The position numbers and the translations under genes were made by a program. This document shows, piece after piece, positions 37,401 through 45,744 of a DNA stretch of 64,000 nt. Origin of the DNA: Capitulum mitella (taxonomy: Eukaryota; Arthropoda; Thecostraca; Pollicipedomorpha; Pollicipedidae); the NCBI GenBank assembly GCA_030062745.1, contig CP099840.1:12600437-12664436 (forward strand). Reading direction: 5' to 3'. Every line of letters starts with the position of its first letter. Within the stretch, counting starts at the first letter, position 1. The notes below the pieces were generated by a model, which was not told the origin of the DNA, ran no database searches, and was given only the letters and a program-made list of their open reading frames with translations.

Positions 37401-40400
37401 TCCCAGTGTTTGACGGAGGCACTCTCTTGTTCTGTGGTGTGCAGGCTCACCAGCGGCCAGGCGAGCTTCACCAGGCGGCTGTGGTGATGATCTGGTGACC
37501 TCGTCGGTCGTCGGCCGCCCTCTCAGCCTCGACGGCAGGTCACCAGCCAGGGGACAGCAGCACCACGACACCAGGCGTCGGCAGTCGGCACCAGACCACT
37601 ATTGCCAGCTCGAGAGTTGCCACAGCGAGCGTGTCGACAGTCGCACAGACTTTCTGGAACCATGCACGCTGCTGCTGTGCCGCATCATGTATCTCGCTAT
37701 TGGAAGATGCGCTTGCTGAAGATGAAGATGATGTTGATGAAGAAGATGCGACTGCTGTTCCGTCGAGTCGTCTCAACTGCTGGCGGTTTTTCACCAGAGA
37801 CCACCATACGCCCTTCATTGGGACGCTGGATATTGTGGAATTCGCTCCTGCTATTGACTAGCAGGAAGTGCGCGGCGAGGACTCAGACATCAGCAACAGG
37901 CTGTCTGTTGTCTTCAGGTTAGGAGAATGTCACACCCTTTTCACATGTTTTGAAATGAGATGGCCACGTTGCCTGGCACGTACCCAGGATTTTCCTCGGG
38001 GGGGGGGGGCAAATGTAAAATTTTATCATATACGGCTTGCAAGAGAAGATTTAGAGGAAAACGCAAAAATTGTATACAACTGACCTCATATCTACCGCAT
38101 AGTGAAAACATATGTGTATGATTAGGGATGCGCCGGATATCAGGTCCAGCCAGATATTTCTGTGATAAAGCCGGATATTGCAGGATATTTAGCTTTCCGA
38201 TGCGCGATCATGACGTTCTAATGTCTGCGTACAAAACCGTTTCAGGTTATAACATTTCAGGAGAAATGTTATATTAGATTGTCGCTGTAACTGGTAGTTG
38301 CAAAGTCTGTCTGGAACACCACTTTTCCGTCTCATTTTGGGAGGGCTGAGAGATATTTTGCAAGAATGGGACTCAAACTGAAAGCCGTGAAACGATAACC
38401 ATCATGTGCTCAGCAGCCCATTTTGTGGTTTATTATCTTCTGATTTCCGAATTTTTTTTATCTTTCTCAAATCCTCTGATACAAATCCATTAAAGGACAA
38501 CATACTTCAAGACGCATACCTTATTAATTGTGAAGAATGTTTATCAAGCCAGGTATTCTGGTTCTACGAACGCGCTATAATGGCATTCTGCGTATTCTGT
38601 AGCCTTTGCCCACGGGTGTAATCTTTTCGGGGGATGCGGGGACATGTCCCCCGCAATATTCCAGAAACGATGATTTGTCCCCTTAATTTTTAAGGTATCA
38701 AATAGGCAGTTCCCATTGGCGAATCAATTTTTTGAACTTTGGAATCCAGTAAAGGGACTTCAACCATACGTTGTCATGCAACGTCCGAAACGGTGACTCT
38801 TACCACTCGCCCTATCTGTTCTTGGTGAACTGCAGCCAGCTTGTCCGCCCCCCCCCCCCAATGTCTGAACCGTGGCTACACCCATACCTTTGTCTGCAGT
38901 GAGAGATGGTGAGCTCTGATCGTGTTGGTTCTTTATTTATTTGTTTATTACAGAGAAACCTATGGGACCCTCACAGTAAGTGTACGCACTAGGGGGTGAT
39001 TCACAAACTGCTGACATTTTTTACTTTATATTTTTTGAGTTTTTAATATTTTGATGCAGTGTTTTCCGTTCCATTCCTCCGGTCAAAATAAAAATAGTCG
39101 ATCATAATACCCGGCATCCGGCCGGATATCCGATCGGATATCCGGCACCACGATCTGGCACATCTGGTATCCGACCGGATCGCAAAAACTCCGATCCGGC
39201 GCATCCCTAGATATGACCAATATTATATTCCTATGATATACCTAAATATCTGGTGTAGGCCGCTTGGCTCGGGGAAGGGGGCATGACTCCCATGCCCCCC
39301 TTGACTACGTGCCTGCACGTTGCTTATCTAGATAGCTTGTAGTCTGAGAAATCGGCTTCTGATATCCATGACGCATCAAATCTAGTTACATGGGGTTCCA
39401 AGGCGACTTCCCGCAAACTTCCTCTGTGTCCCACTCACCCACGTTCTATTGTTAGCTGTTGCATGACGATACCAGTAGACACAGGTCCATCAACGTAGGC
39501 AAAATATTTCTTTGGCGTCATCATCAGTGGGTGACGTCGGAATATACTACAGGGCAAATTGCTTTGTTCGATGCCGGCGGGTATTGTTCAGAAAACGGCG
39601 TAGTGAAAACGTGGTCGGATTTTTTGGACCAGTATGACGCGTCTTTGAAAATTCGATGAAGGTGACACATTTCCTGCATGGTTTGGAGAGCGGGCGTGAC
39701 ATGTTCTTTCGTGGCCTCCCTGTGCTCTGTGTGCAGTCACGGTTGCGACCAACGTTCACAGAAACACGGAGTTACCGATCCAGTGCCGGGTCAAGGACGC
39801 TTCGTTTCCACCTCTTGCAAGGCTTTTGGTGGTAACGATTTTTTGCACGTTTAAGCATTTATTATCCGCCATCAAAGGACTCTCTCAAAACAATGTCACC
39901 GCTACACCTGTTAGCGCCAGGCGCATCTTATGCGCTAGATACCAACAATTCTGTTCCCAGAAGAGATGACACGGAAAGGTCTGCCTGGCATCTGGCATTT
40001 GTCCGAAGTGTCAACTGACCCACCCGAACACCATTTTTCGTTGTTTTGGTACCAGTGAGGCCTCGTAGAACAAATGTTTTGCATTTTTAAGACATTTTTT
40101 CATATCTCCATTTTCTTATGAACATCCTGACTAATAACGATGCGATCATATTTTTTTTTCACAGTGAGACAACAATGGAAGGAAGCAAGGGAAACAAAAC
40201 AAAATCCTCAACTTGCTGATGTTCTATGCCAGACGGAACCAAACAACTTGGAGAAATCGGACATCACTAAAGCTTTAAAAGGGAATTCTGGCTCACATAG
40301 GAAGCCTCCGCTGATATCAAGGTATACACACAACATACCAACTAAACACTGGATAGCCAAAATGTACCTGATAAGACCACAGTGCAGTGAACGTACCAGA

Positions 40401-41627
40401 CTAAGAGTGCAAATGGGCCGACGTACCTGAACGATCGGCCGTAGAATACCAAAAGAAGTTGTGCAGATCGCGGCATTTTCGTTGCTTTCAGACCTTTCCC
40501 CAACCTTTTGCTGTATTATTTCAGTGTCTAGTAAATTTTAAGGTAGTCTCCTACAAATACGCATGAATGTTTTCTTATGCGTCTGCAATAAAAAAAAAAC
40601 AATCCAACATCTCGGACAAATAAGTGCTTCAGGTCGCCAAATCGTAGACCTGAAGGCCACAGAGGCCCAAATCCGAAGCAAAAATCCATGTCTCAAGCTA
40701 CCGTTGGAGATGTGCGAAAACTATTGGGGGGGGGGGGGGGGGACGGGTCCGCATAGAATTTCAGCCCGTCTGTTTATAGCTATTGCTATAGGCCTAATTT
40801 TAAAATCCCTGGATACTGCGGGGTCCCGGCCCCCATCCCCCCGGGATTGCCAACCATGGGTAGATTAGGCTGATATTACCTCCGACTGTAACGCCGATCA
40901 AAAACATACGATTCCGCCCCTGGATTGGTGGTTGGCCAACTGGTTATGGTAATGCAATGTGTATGAAAGCCGAAGTCGGGCATGGCGAGAGTACCGGAGG
41001 CCCGGAGGCCCTACAAAACATCTAATTATGTCCCTGAATAAAAGCCGTAAGTCGGAGCAGCGACTCCCAAAATTTAAGGCCTTCCTTCAAACTCTTGTGA
41101 ACTGTCTCACTTTGCGCACCACCACGTCTCCGTTTTGCACGTGACGTCCGACCGCTCCCATTGGTCACAGAGTCCCGGGTAGTCGGTACGGGGAAGAACT
41201 GCGGGCGTTACTCGGAACAGGCATCCACCGGGCCGCGGCCAGCAGGCTGGGAAACACTACCGCAGATCGTCACCGGACCCACCGCTATCACCTGTGCACT
41301 GCACGGTGTGAATCCCGCTCAGGCCATTTTTCCCTGTCGCCGGCACCGCTCGGACTGTCCAGCACCGATCCGGACCGCGATAAGCTGGGTCCGTGCAGTG
41401 GCACCTGCGGCCGTCCAGCGGCGCTGGGGAGGTGACGAGCCGGCGTCGGCCCGCCCACCATTCAGCCGGGCTGGACCCGGTCTCACCTGGTCTTTGGCGG
41501 CGGCGGCGGCGGCGACGGCGGCGACTGACGCCGGGTCGGGGGGCGAGCCGACCCTGCCGAAGGCCGAGTCCTGAGGCACGTACGAGCTGACGGAGTACGG
41601 CTGGTACATCACCTGGGCGCAGCTCAT
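20054..41627 (-). CDS. vg: Vestigial/VGLL-family TEAD (Scalloped) transcription co-activator, four exons
   Basis: The spliced gene is join 41627-41487, 33066-32832, 21389-21234, 20445-20054 on the minus strand: 924 nt, 307 residues plus stop. Junction phases 0, 1 and 1 agree on both sides of each intron. Seen: N-terminus MSCAQVMYQPY, an Ala run near residues 38-44, the TDU domain at 80-111 (FLASNCVLVTHY then VVDEHFARALSQ), SFWNSSY at 138-144, DPWHY at 178-182, YGPLLF at 212-217 and a His/Ser/Pro run at 248-257. Known of the family: the TDU strand-helix binds TEAD factors (Scalloped in flies), making the complex a nuclear activator of wing or muscle genes, and vertebrate VGLL2/3 share the MSC start, the SFWNS block and the YGPLL/YGSLL block. 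The order of blocks fits VGLL2/3-Vestigial and not VGLL4, which has two TDU motifs. The main doubt is the C-terminus after residue 274. Confidence 0.88.
20446..21233 (-). other. vestigial intron 3 (788 bp)
   Basis: Bounded by GT at 21233-21232 and AG at 20447-20446, phase 1. It holds a 12-base G run at 20684-20695, followed by a C-rich stretch that resembles the end of a small non-autonomous transposon. No coding sequence or RNA gene is seen. Confidence 0.8.
21234..21389 (-). CDS. vg: vestigial exon 3: conserved SFWNSSY block
   Basis: Encodes residues 126-177 (the first codon, Asp, is split with exon 2). The acceptor is GTCTGTTGCAG at 21390. The donor is CAGTCCG|GTGAGTG with GT at 21233-21232, phase 1. 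The peptide contains GLPMTQRNLPASFWNSSYHS. This matches the family block in human VGLL2 that follows the TDU (MSQRSFPASFWNS). The exon ends in LHGLHQS, also seen in VGLL2 just before its Trp-His block. The exon is 11.4 kb from exon 2 but close (788 bp) to exon 4. Confidence 0.92.
21926..22097. mobile_element. Possible small non-autonomous DNA transposon (MITE)
   Basis: The left end GTCAGGGGCGCAG (21926) and the right end, whose reverse complement is GTCAGCGCCGGCGCAG, form an imperfect terminal inverted repeat around a 170 bp body with no coding capacity. I see no clear target-site duplication, so this remains tentative. Confidence 0.35.
23600..24110. other. GC-rich block in vestigial intron 2
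   Basis: CpG-dense sequence of about 500 bp. Frames of 115 and 145 codons are open on opposite strands at the same place, which marks a composition effect. No domain is recognised. It could be a regulatory island. Confidence 0.4.
24639..24677. repeat. Perfect 19 bp inverted repeat with one-base spacer
   Basis: GCTGATTCTACTGAATGTT is followed by G and then by its exact reverse complement. The near-zero loop makes a cruciform or hairpin possible at DNA level but does not suit a microRNA precursor. Short TA-rich direct repeats (caatatatcagtaacaatat) follow at once. Confidence 0.95.
25328..25431. repeat. Compound (CA)n-(TA)n microsatellite
   Basis: A CA run from about 25332 to 25385 passes directly into a TA run from 25386 to about 25430. 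It lies in vestigial intron 2. Confidence 0.97.
26350..26770. other. GC-rich block with CGG triplet run in intron 2
   Basis: A CGG run lies at about 26430-26458 and a second GGCGGC run near 26665-26690. Several frames are open on both strands with Arg/Gly/Ala-rich translations. No gene is recognised; a CpG-rich regulatory block is one possibility. Confidence 0.45.
28032..28040 (+). promoter_or_regulatory. TCAAGGTCA, FTZ-F1/ERR-type nuclear-receptor half-site
   Basis: The nine bases match the extended monomer site bound by FTZ-F1/SF-1 and ERR receptors. They lie in a run of overlapping AGGTCA-like words (28024-28046) inside copy A of the piggyBac-like element. Binding is an inference from the motif only. 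Confidence 0.3.
28316..28348 (+). promoter_or_regulatory. Four AGGTCA direct repeats, spacings 4-4-1
   Basis: AGGTCA occurs at 28316-28321, 28326-28331, 28336-28341 and 28343-28348, all perfect and in the same direction. This makes two DR4 arrangements and one perfect DR1. A TGACC half-site in the opposite direction lies at 28308-28312. DR1 and DR4 are the classical spacings for RXR/USP-type nuclear-receptor dimers. The array is carried by the piggyBac-like element in vestigial intron 2. Function is unproven. Confidence 0.4.
29205..29545. mobile_element. piggyBac-like non-autonomous element, copy B (internally deleted)
   Basis: Begins CCCGTTCCCGG and ends CCGGGAACAGGG. It is clearly homologous to both ends of copy A: the left about 250 bp align (accaattccaga, cacgaaactt, ggaaaatg words), and the right end shares ccctgccgggaatt followed by ggccataccgtct. 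The middle 870 bp of copy A are missing. Flanks are TTAA plus one T on the left and TTAT on the right, a decayed target duplication. It is in the same orientation as copy A and only 310 bp away. Confidence 0.75.
30855..31175. repeat. Degenerate tandem repeat, unit about 30 bp
   Basis: Words such as gatcctggacc, gattctggac and catcttggac recur every 25-35 bases, with intervening catcac/ctcacca words. The two long plus-strand frames here (191 and 222 codons) translate to repeating blocks (SLQKIPG, PLQKIAR, SLQILDL) and reflect the repeat. Copies are too diverged to fix an exact unit. Confidence 0.6.
32832..33066 (-). CDS. vg: vestigial exon 2: TONDU (TDU) TEAD-binding domain
   Basis: Encodes residues 48-125. 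The acceptor is a pyrimidine-rich CTCTCCTATTGCAG ending at 33067. The donor is AAAG|GTGAGTC with GT at 32831-32830 (phase 1). After a Pro/Gly-rich lead comes the TDU: FLASNCVLVTHYCGD forms the expected beta-strand part and VVDEHFARALSQ the helix. The family usually has F in the CVxFT position and S in VDEHFSRAL; here these are V90 and A106. Both changes are conservative in overall pattern but worth noting at the TEAD interface. This is the strongest single piece of evidence for the gene. Confidence 0.95.
35325..36440. repeat. Purine-rich satellite with a higher-order unit of about 185 bp
   Basis: The plus strand is almost entirely G and A with spaced TC/CC dinucleotides, built of 15 bp-like words (ggtcaggagagaga, gatcgggagaggg). 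A longer phrase, ggtgggacaggcgaggg followed by a GAGAGGAATGGGTC word, recurs at 35644, 35829 and 36015, which sets a higher-order unit of about 185 bp, and again diverged at 36349. Open frames of 156-308 codons exist in several phases here and are products of the repeat (REDRERVGRERG and similar). Homopurine tracts of this kind can form triplex or R-loop structures. Confidence 0.92.
36712..37034. repeat. 38 bp minisatellite, about eight and a half copies
   Basis: The unit cgtccggtccggctctgaga followed by ctcccctgacttgccaga starts at 36712, 36750, 36788, 36826 and 36864. More diverged copies (ctctcctgacg variants) continue to about 37034. The central copies are nearly identical, indicating recent expansion. 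It lies 270 bp from the purine-rich satellite. Confidence 0.92.
37965..39323. mobile_element. hAT-type MITE (outer), interrupted by a second element
   Basis: Ends are CTGGCACGTA (37973) and TACGTGCCTG (to 39315), an inverted repeat with one mismatch. The flanks carry a perfect 8 bp duplication CACGTTGC (37965-37972 and 39316-39323). An 8 bp target duplication with short CAGG-type ends is the hallmark of the hAT superfamily. Without the inner insertion the element is only about 250 bp, with a G-run near the left end and a C-run near the right end. It has no coding capacity. Confidence 0.8.
38123..39209. mobile_element. hAT-type non-autonomous element (inner), inserted in the outer element
   Basis: Starts TAGGGATGCGCCGGAT and ends with the exact reverse complement ATCCGGCGCATCCCTA, a 16 bp perfect inverted repeat of the TAGGGATG type common in hAT elements. 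Subterminal ccggatat words recur near both ends. The flanking 8-mers TGTATGAT and GATATGAC match at five of eight positions, a decayed duplication. No transposase remains. A further pair of inverted ends (GGGTGTA near 38611 and TACACCC near 38878) suggests a third element inside this one. Confidence 0.78.
40726..40742. repeat. G17 homopolymer
   Basis: Seventeen consecutive G residues on the plus strand. It is the longest of several G or C runs in the window (others at 5851, 14179, 20684, 38848, 47290 and 56457). The sequence that follows (40760-40860) is similar to the minus strand of 47740-47870, so it may mark one end of a dispersed repeat. Confidence 0.95.
40760..40860 (+). repeat. Dispersed repeat, related to 47740-47870 on the other strand
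   Basis: The segment with tagctattgctataggcc and the following ctggatactg/ccccc words can be aligned by eye with the reverse complement of 47740-47870 (gtcattgccataagtctgat, then cctgaatacagg). Similarity is moderate. I infer two old copies of one repeat family. Type and ends are unknown. Confidence 0.4.
41487..41627 (-). CDS. vg: vestigial exon 1 (coding part): N-terminus
   Basis: Encodes residues 1-47, from MSCAQVMYQPYSVSSYVPQD to AAKDQ, ending in a run of Ala codons (GCC-rich, from a GCC/GTC triplet tract). The start is secure. An in-frame TGA lies only four codons upstream (41639-41637), and the MSC..VMY..PY signature matches the N-termini of VGLL2 and VGLL3. The donor reads CAG|GTGAGA with GT at 41486-41485, so the exon ends in phase 0. 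The 5' untranslated part and any upstream non-coding exon are not determined. Confidence 0.88.
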
Positions 41628-41639
41628 GGCCCGCGGTCA

Positions 41640-41965
41640 CTGCGGGCCGCGCCACTGAGCAGCGGGCGCGCCGCGAGCGCTGCCGAGCACGGGCACCCTT
41701 CTGACGCGGCGGCGGCGGCAGCGGCGCGGCGGCGCGGCGGCGGCGGCGCGGCCGAGACGACTATTGACTGCCAGCCGCCATCGCTAATCGGGCCGCGCTC
41801 CTCTGCGCACGCCGGGCGTCAATGGGGGCGGGGCCTGACGCGTAACCATGACAACACGGCCTCATTATTCGGGCGGCTCGGTGCTGCGGCGCGGGCGGCG
41901 GCGGCGCGCTCTGTCCCTCTGGTCAGTGCACCCTGGACGGACGGTGAGCGCCGGATACCCACGGC
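41640..41965 (-). promoter_or_regulatory. Probable vestigial 5' region: GC-rich block with GC box
   Basis: Directly upstream of the vestigial start codon the DNA is strongly GC- and CpG-rich, with a CGG/CGC tract at 41706-41752 and a GC box (gggggcggggc, 41824-41834, plus-strand reading). No TATA box is obvious. By position this should contain the 5' untranslated region and a CpG-type promoter, but the transcription start cannot be read from the sequence. Confidence 0.45.
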
Positions 41966-43350
41966 AACACTGGGCCAAACACTTCCCGTCCACGCCGACA
42001 GCATACGCGGGGAATGAACGCTGGGACGATAGCCACTGCTCGTGTGTAGCAAGACCTCCGACAATAATCAGTATCGTGGTCAAACCCAGCGGACTACCAG
42101 ATATCGACAGACCATTCGGCATCATAGGTGCAATTATTTCTTAGCGTGGAAGTGAAGCTGATGGAAAAAATGCCGCAGATAAGCACGAGAACGATCAGTG
42201 TACTTAAAAACCAGTCATGCAAACGTTTTTTATTATCCAGCTATTTTTTCCTTCAACCTTTTTCGAAACACCTAAGGTTAAACAGAAAGCAAGTATGAGA
42301 CAACTTTACCAGTAACTTTTTTAAGTGCTCATACGCTCACATCCGTACCCTGATTGTGATGTTATGTATTGCGCGCAGTTAATCTGCAGGGCTGACCGTA
42401 CTGGCCGGGCGGCCTGCGGCCCTGCAGTCACTGCCAGCAGTCGAGACCATCAAACGGACCGTCGCCTGTCACCCTGGAGAGTCGAGACGGGAACCGTCAC
42501 CTGTCACCGTGCAGAGCCAAGACGGGAACCGTCACCTGTCACTTTATCATGGTGTTGGGAGAAGGGAACTCTCTGTGGCTATTAGGGTCTCCTTGGGTCT
42601 CTAGGGAGACCTAAGCAGCTGCGGGGATTCAACAGCTATGCTTTGGGTACTGCAAGGCTGGGGTTGGAGAATGTGAGGGCCGTGATATGAGCTAATGGAT
42701 TACAGGAATTTTGGCACGGCGGACCAGTTTAATGCCATGCTGTCGGCTTCTGTTCTGCACATAATCAGTTGCCTGCCATTAATTTTCCTCTTCCTCCATC
42801 GTGTGCGCAAGCATTTTTGAACGAATTAACGTCAGTATGTTTGCATGATGTCTGAAAATTTTTCCAGAAAAAATGATGGCCCTACTAAATTTCCTTCACC
42901 GCAATTCTTCACACTTCCGTTTCTTTTAGTAAAGGAGCAATGCTGCAAATGACGTTACTGGTTGGGCGGTCCTCGTCGTGCAGTCCAAAGACTGGATGAC
43001 GTGACTTGTCGTCAAAAATTCCGACACACCGCTCTGTAACCGCAGGAATACGTCGGCAGCGCGCCCAGACAGCTGGACAGCAGAAGGCGGCTCGATTCAT
43101 GTAGGGAAGTGATTGATTGGACCTTACGCTGTGTGATGGTAAATCATTATTGCTGCTATCAAATCATCAAAGCAAAACAATTAATCAGCCGCAGCAGATA
43201 ACTCGTTGCATGCCAGGGCACAATTTGATAGGATGTTCTCGGAGAGTTTTTCCTTTCTGAAACCACAGCAGTCTGCATGTGGCTGCAATTCGACGAACTT
43301 GGAGCCGGCTCGCCGCCTTAAAAAGGCGTACGCCACGCTTCGACCGCCGA
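41966..43350. other. No recognisable gene
   Basis: Mixed-composition DNA upstream of vestigial. There is one short direct repeat near 42485-42545 (gacgggaaccgtcacctgtcac, twice). No coding domain is recognised. Confidence 0.4.
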
Positions 43351-43359
43351 AGTCTGCCC

Positions 43360-45080
43360 AGAGTCTTGGCCGACTCGCTGCCCCCTTCCTCACAAACCAC
43401 CACCCCGGGAGTCTCCGCTGCCTCCGCCCCTCCTTCGGCGCCGCGGTCTGCCGGCCTCGCCCAGCCGGCTGCCCGCGGATCGGTAATACTCTTCCCACTC
43501 CCTCCCCCACAAACCACCACTGAAAGACACCATCCCTAACCCCCGGGCCGCTGCCCTGGCCCGGCGGAACGGTGGAGGCCCGGCGGCGCTCTGCCGGCGT
43601 CGTGCGGCGCAGGGCGCGGCCGCCGCCTGCACGGCTCTGCAGCTGGGCGGCGGGCGGCGCGCGCCGGCCGGCCGGCGGCGGTCGCTGCCCGCCCAGGCCG
43701 GCCGGGCCAGCCGAGACCGCCGCCGACATAAATCATATTTATAACCGGCCGGCATGTACGGAATGGTCGCCTCAAAGGACCTGCCGACAACGAGTGATGG
43801 GAGACAAGCAAAAGACAATGGCAAGTAATGAAGTATTCCAGAATGCGGCGGCAGTGCCGACTGAACACATTTGACTCGTGGGAGCCATGGAACAGAACGG
43901 GCTCGCCGCCGTCGGAGGAAGAATCGGCCGCGTGGAAACGAATAGGAATTTGCCCGATAATTGCATGTGCTGATCTTTATCGCGTATGCAAGGACTTGAT
44001 CAATGCGGCGCAGAAGGTCGGGTTGGTTTGCAGGGTGCATTGAGCTGTGACAGACGTACTGTTGCCAATTACACGCTTGTACAGCTTATTTTTGTGGACA
44101 TTAGTCCGGAATTCGGCGCCTTCAAATCCAATAGCCCCGTTTTCCCCGTTTTTTTTTTTCACCCGTTCAATAAAGAACGGGCGTCAGAAATGTCGGTCGC
44201 AGTGTTGGAGCTGGCGGACTGGACTGCAGCGTGATGTCGAACGCCAGTACCGTGCGGCGTCGGCTCTCACCGCCAGGTGGGAATTCAACGCCGTCGGCAG
44301 CCGCCGCCGGAAGTGACGACGCGCCCCGGCGGGCGGCCAGTTCTGGTGCACACTGACCGCATCGCTGAATGAATGCGACATTCCGCCAGATCGGCAGCAC
44401 CGCGGCATCGGAGCGCTTTGCATGTGTTGCGGTCGCCGGTCGCCGGCTGCAGTCGCGGTCATGATTGCCGATGACAGCTCGCCGGCCACCGCGGCCGCCG
44501 GAATACTCCAGACGGCGGCCGGTCGGTCGGAGCTGCGACCCCCCCGGCCGGCCGGCACGCCCAGTCCACAGCCGCCGGCGCCCCAGACTCTGGCCGTGAG
44601 GGTTCCGTGACGCGTTCCGTGGCGCGTTCCGTGACGTGCCCGCGACATGCCCGTGGAAGGTTCCGTGACGTGTTCTGTGGATGTGTTCCGCGAGGTCCTC
44701 AGACTGTGGACGTGATTCGTGACATCCGTAAGACATGTCTCGTGACTAGTCCCGTGGCATGTTTCGTGATGCGTGCCGTGACGTGCGCCGTGAGCAGTTG
44801 GAGCGGGCCGGTCCGGCGGCGGCGGCCGCAGTGCGCGGCCGGCCCGGGCCGGTCCGGCCGACTATAAACCGAGTGTTTGCCGGTCACCGGCACGTACCGG
44901 CGGCTTCCTTTAATCTTCCGACGGATCAATGATTCCGAGAGCTGACATGCATCTGAACAGGTGCCGGCCCCCGCCGCTGACGTAGCTCCTGCCGCCGCCG
45001 CCCACCGCCTCTGTGACAGCCGAGCTGCGTCTGCGCCGAATGCCGGCCGCCGCGGCGTGGGAACCGCGTACTTACCGGTC
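43360..45080. other. GC-rich blocks upstream of vestigial, with a GTTCCGTGAC repeat
   Basis: Two GC-rich segments, about 43360-43740 and 44260-45080, flank an ordinary stretch. Within the second, at 44606-44800, words like gttccgtgacgcgttccgtg recur at roughly 10-20 bp as a degenerate short tandem repeat. Open frames of 180-216 codons on the minus strand overlap plus-strand frames and have no recognised domain. Confidence 0.45.
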
Positions 45081-45616
45081 CTCGGGCAGGGCCGGCGCTA
45101 AGCACGGCCAAGATAAATGGGCGGTCATTAAATAGAATGTCGCATCCTCTTACCGGCGGAGCTGAAGGCGTTTTTGAAAAAGGAAACCAGCTCGGCACGA
45201 GAGTTTGGGTGGCTCAGATCGCATGAAATGGAGAGCACCGTCAATTAGTCCGAGAAATAGATACGGTAAAAAAGGGCAATCGCCACTTCCATTTATTATC
45301 CATTTAGCTTCCTGGACTAAACGTGCATGCGTCTAACATGTCTAACATGCAATTATAGATGGTCTATTTGTGTCTTAAACATTTGTTTTCTACGCGATTT
45401 TGGATTCGCACGATCTCATTAGACTTAGTTGAGTCCCGGGATGTCGATTTCTGTAAATGATCGTCGAGGAAGGGCCGAGCCGAGGACCCGACAACCTAAC
45501 GTCGCCCCAAATGTAGGTTTTTCAACGCATTTAGTCCACTTAATTTTGACCAACGGAAATTTATAAGTTTTTGTTACTATTTATCAAGTGAAAAATTTAA
45601 TTTATCCCGATGTATA
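45081..45616. other. No recognisable gene; AT-rich
   Basis: Unique AT-leaning sequence without repeats or coding signals that I can identify. Confidence 0.4.
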
Positions 45617-45682
45617 CAGGTATATATATATATATATACCCCATATATATACCTTGATATATCTATATATATCATATGTGAA

Positions 45683-45690
45683 AACGGCCG

Positions 45691-45736
<46 letters not shown>

Positions 45737-45744
45737 CGGCCGTT
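45683..45744. repeat. 62 bp perfect palindrome with a (TA)22 core
   Basis: AACGGCCGC, then 44 bases of alternating TA (45692-45735), then GCGGCCGTT. The whole is exactly self-complementary. The GC-rich clamps on a TA core favour cruciform extrusion. A second TA-rich stretch lies just to the left (45618-45675). Confidence 0.97.

Larger units (their letters stand above)
33067..41486 (-). other. vestigial intron 1 (about 8.4 kb)
   Basis: Bounded by GT at 41486-41485 and AG at 33068-33067, phase 0. From right to left it holds a G17 run (40726-40742), nested hAT-type elements (37973-39315), a GC-rich segment (37.05-37.6 kb), a 38 bp minisatellite and the purine-rich satellite. The stretches 33.1-35.3 and 39.3-40.7 kb are unique DNA with no gene that I can recognise. 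Confidence 0.75.
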
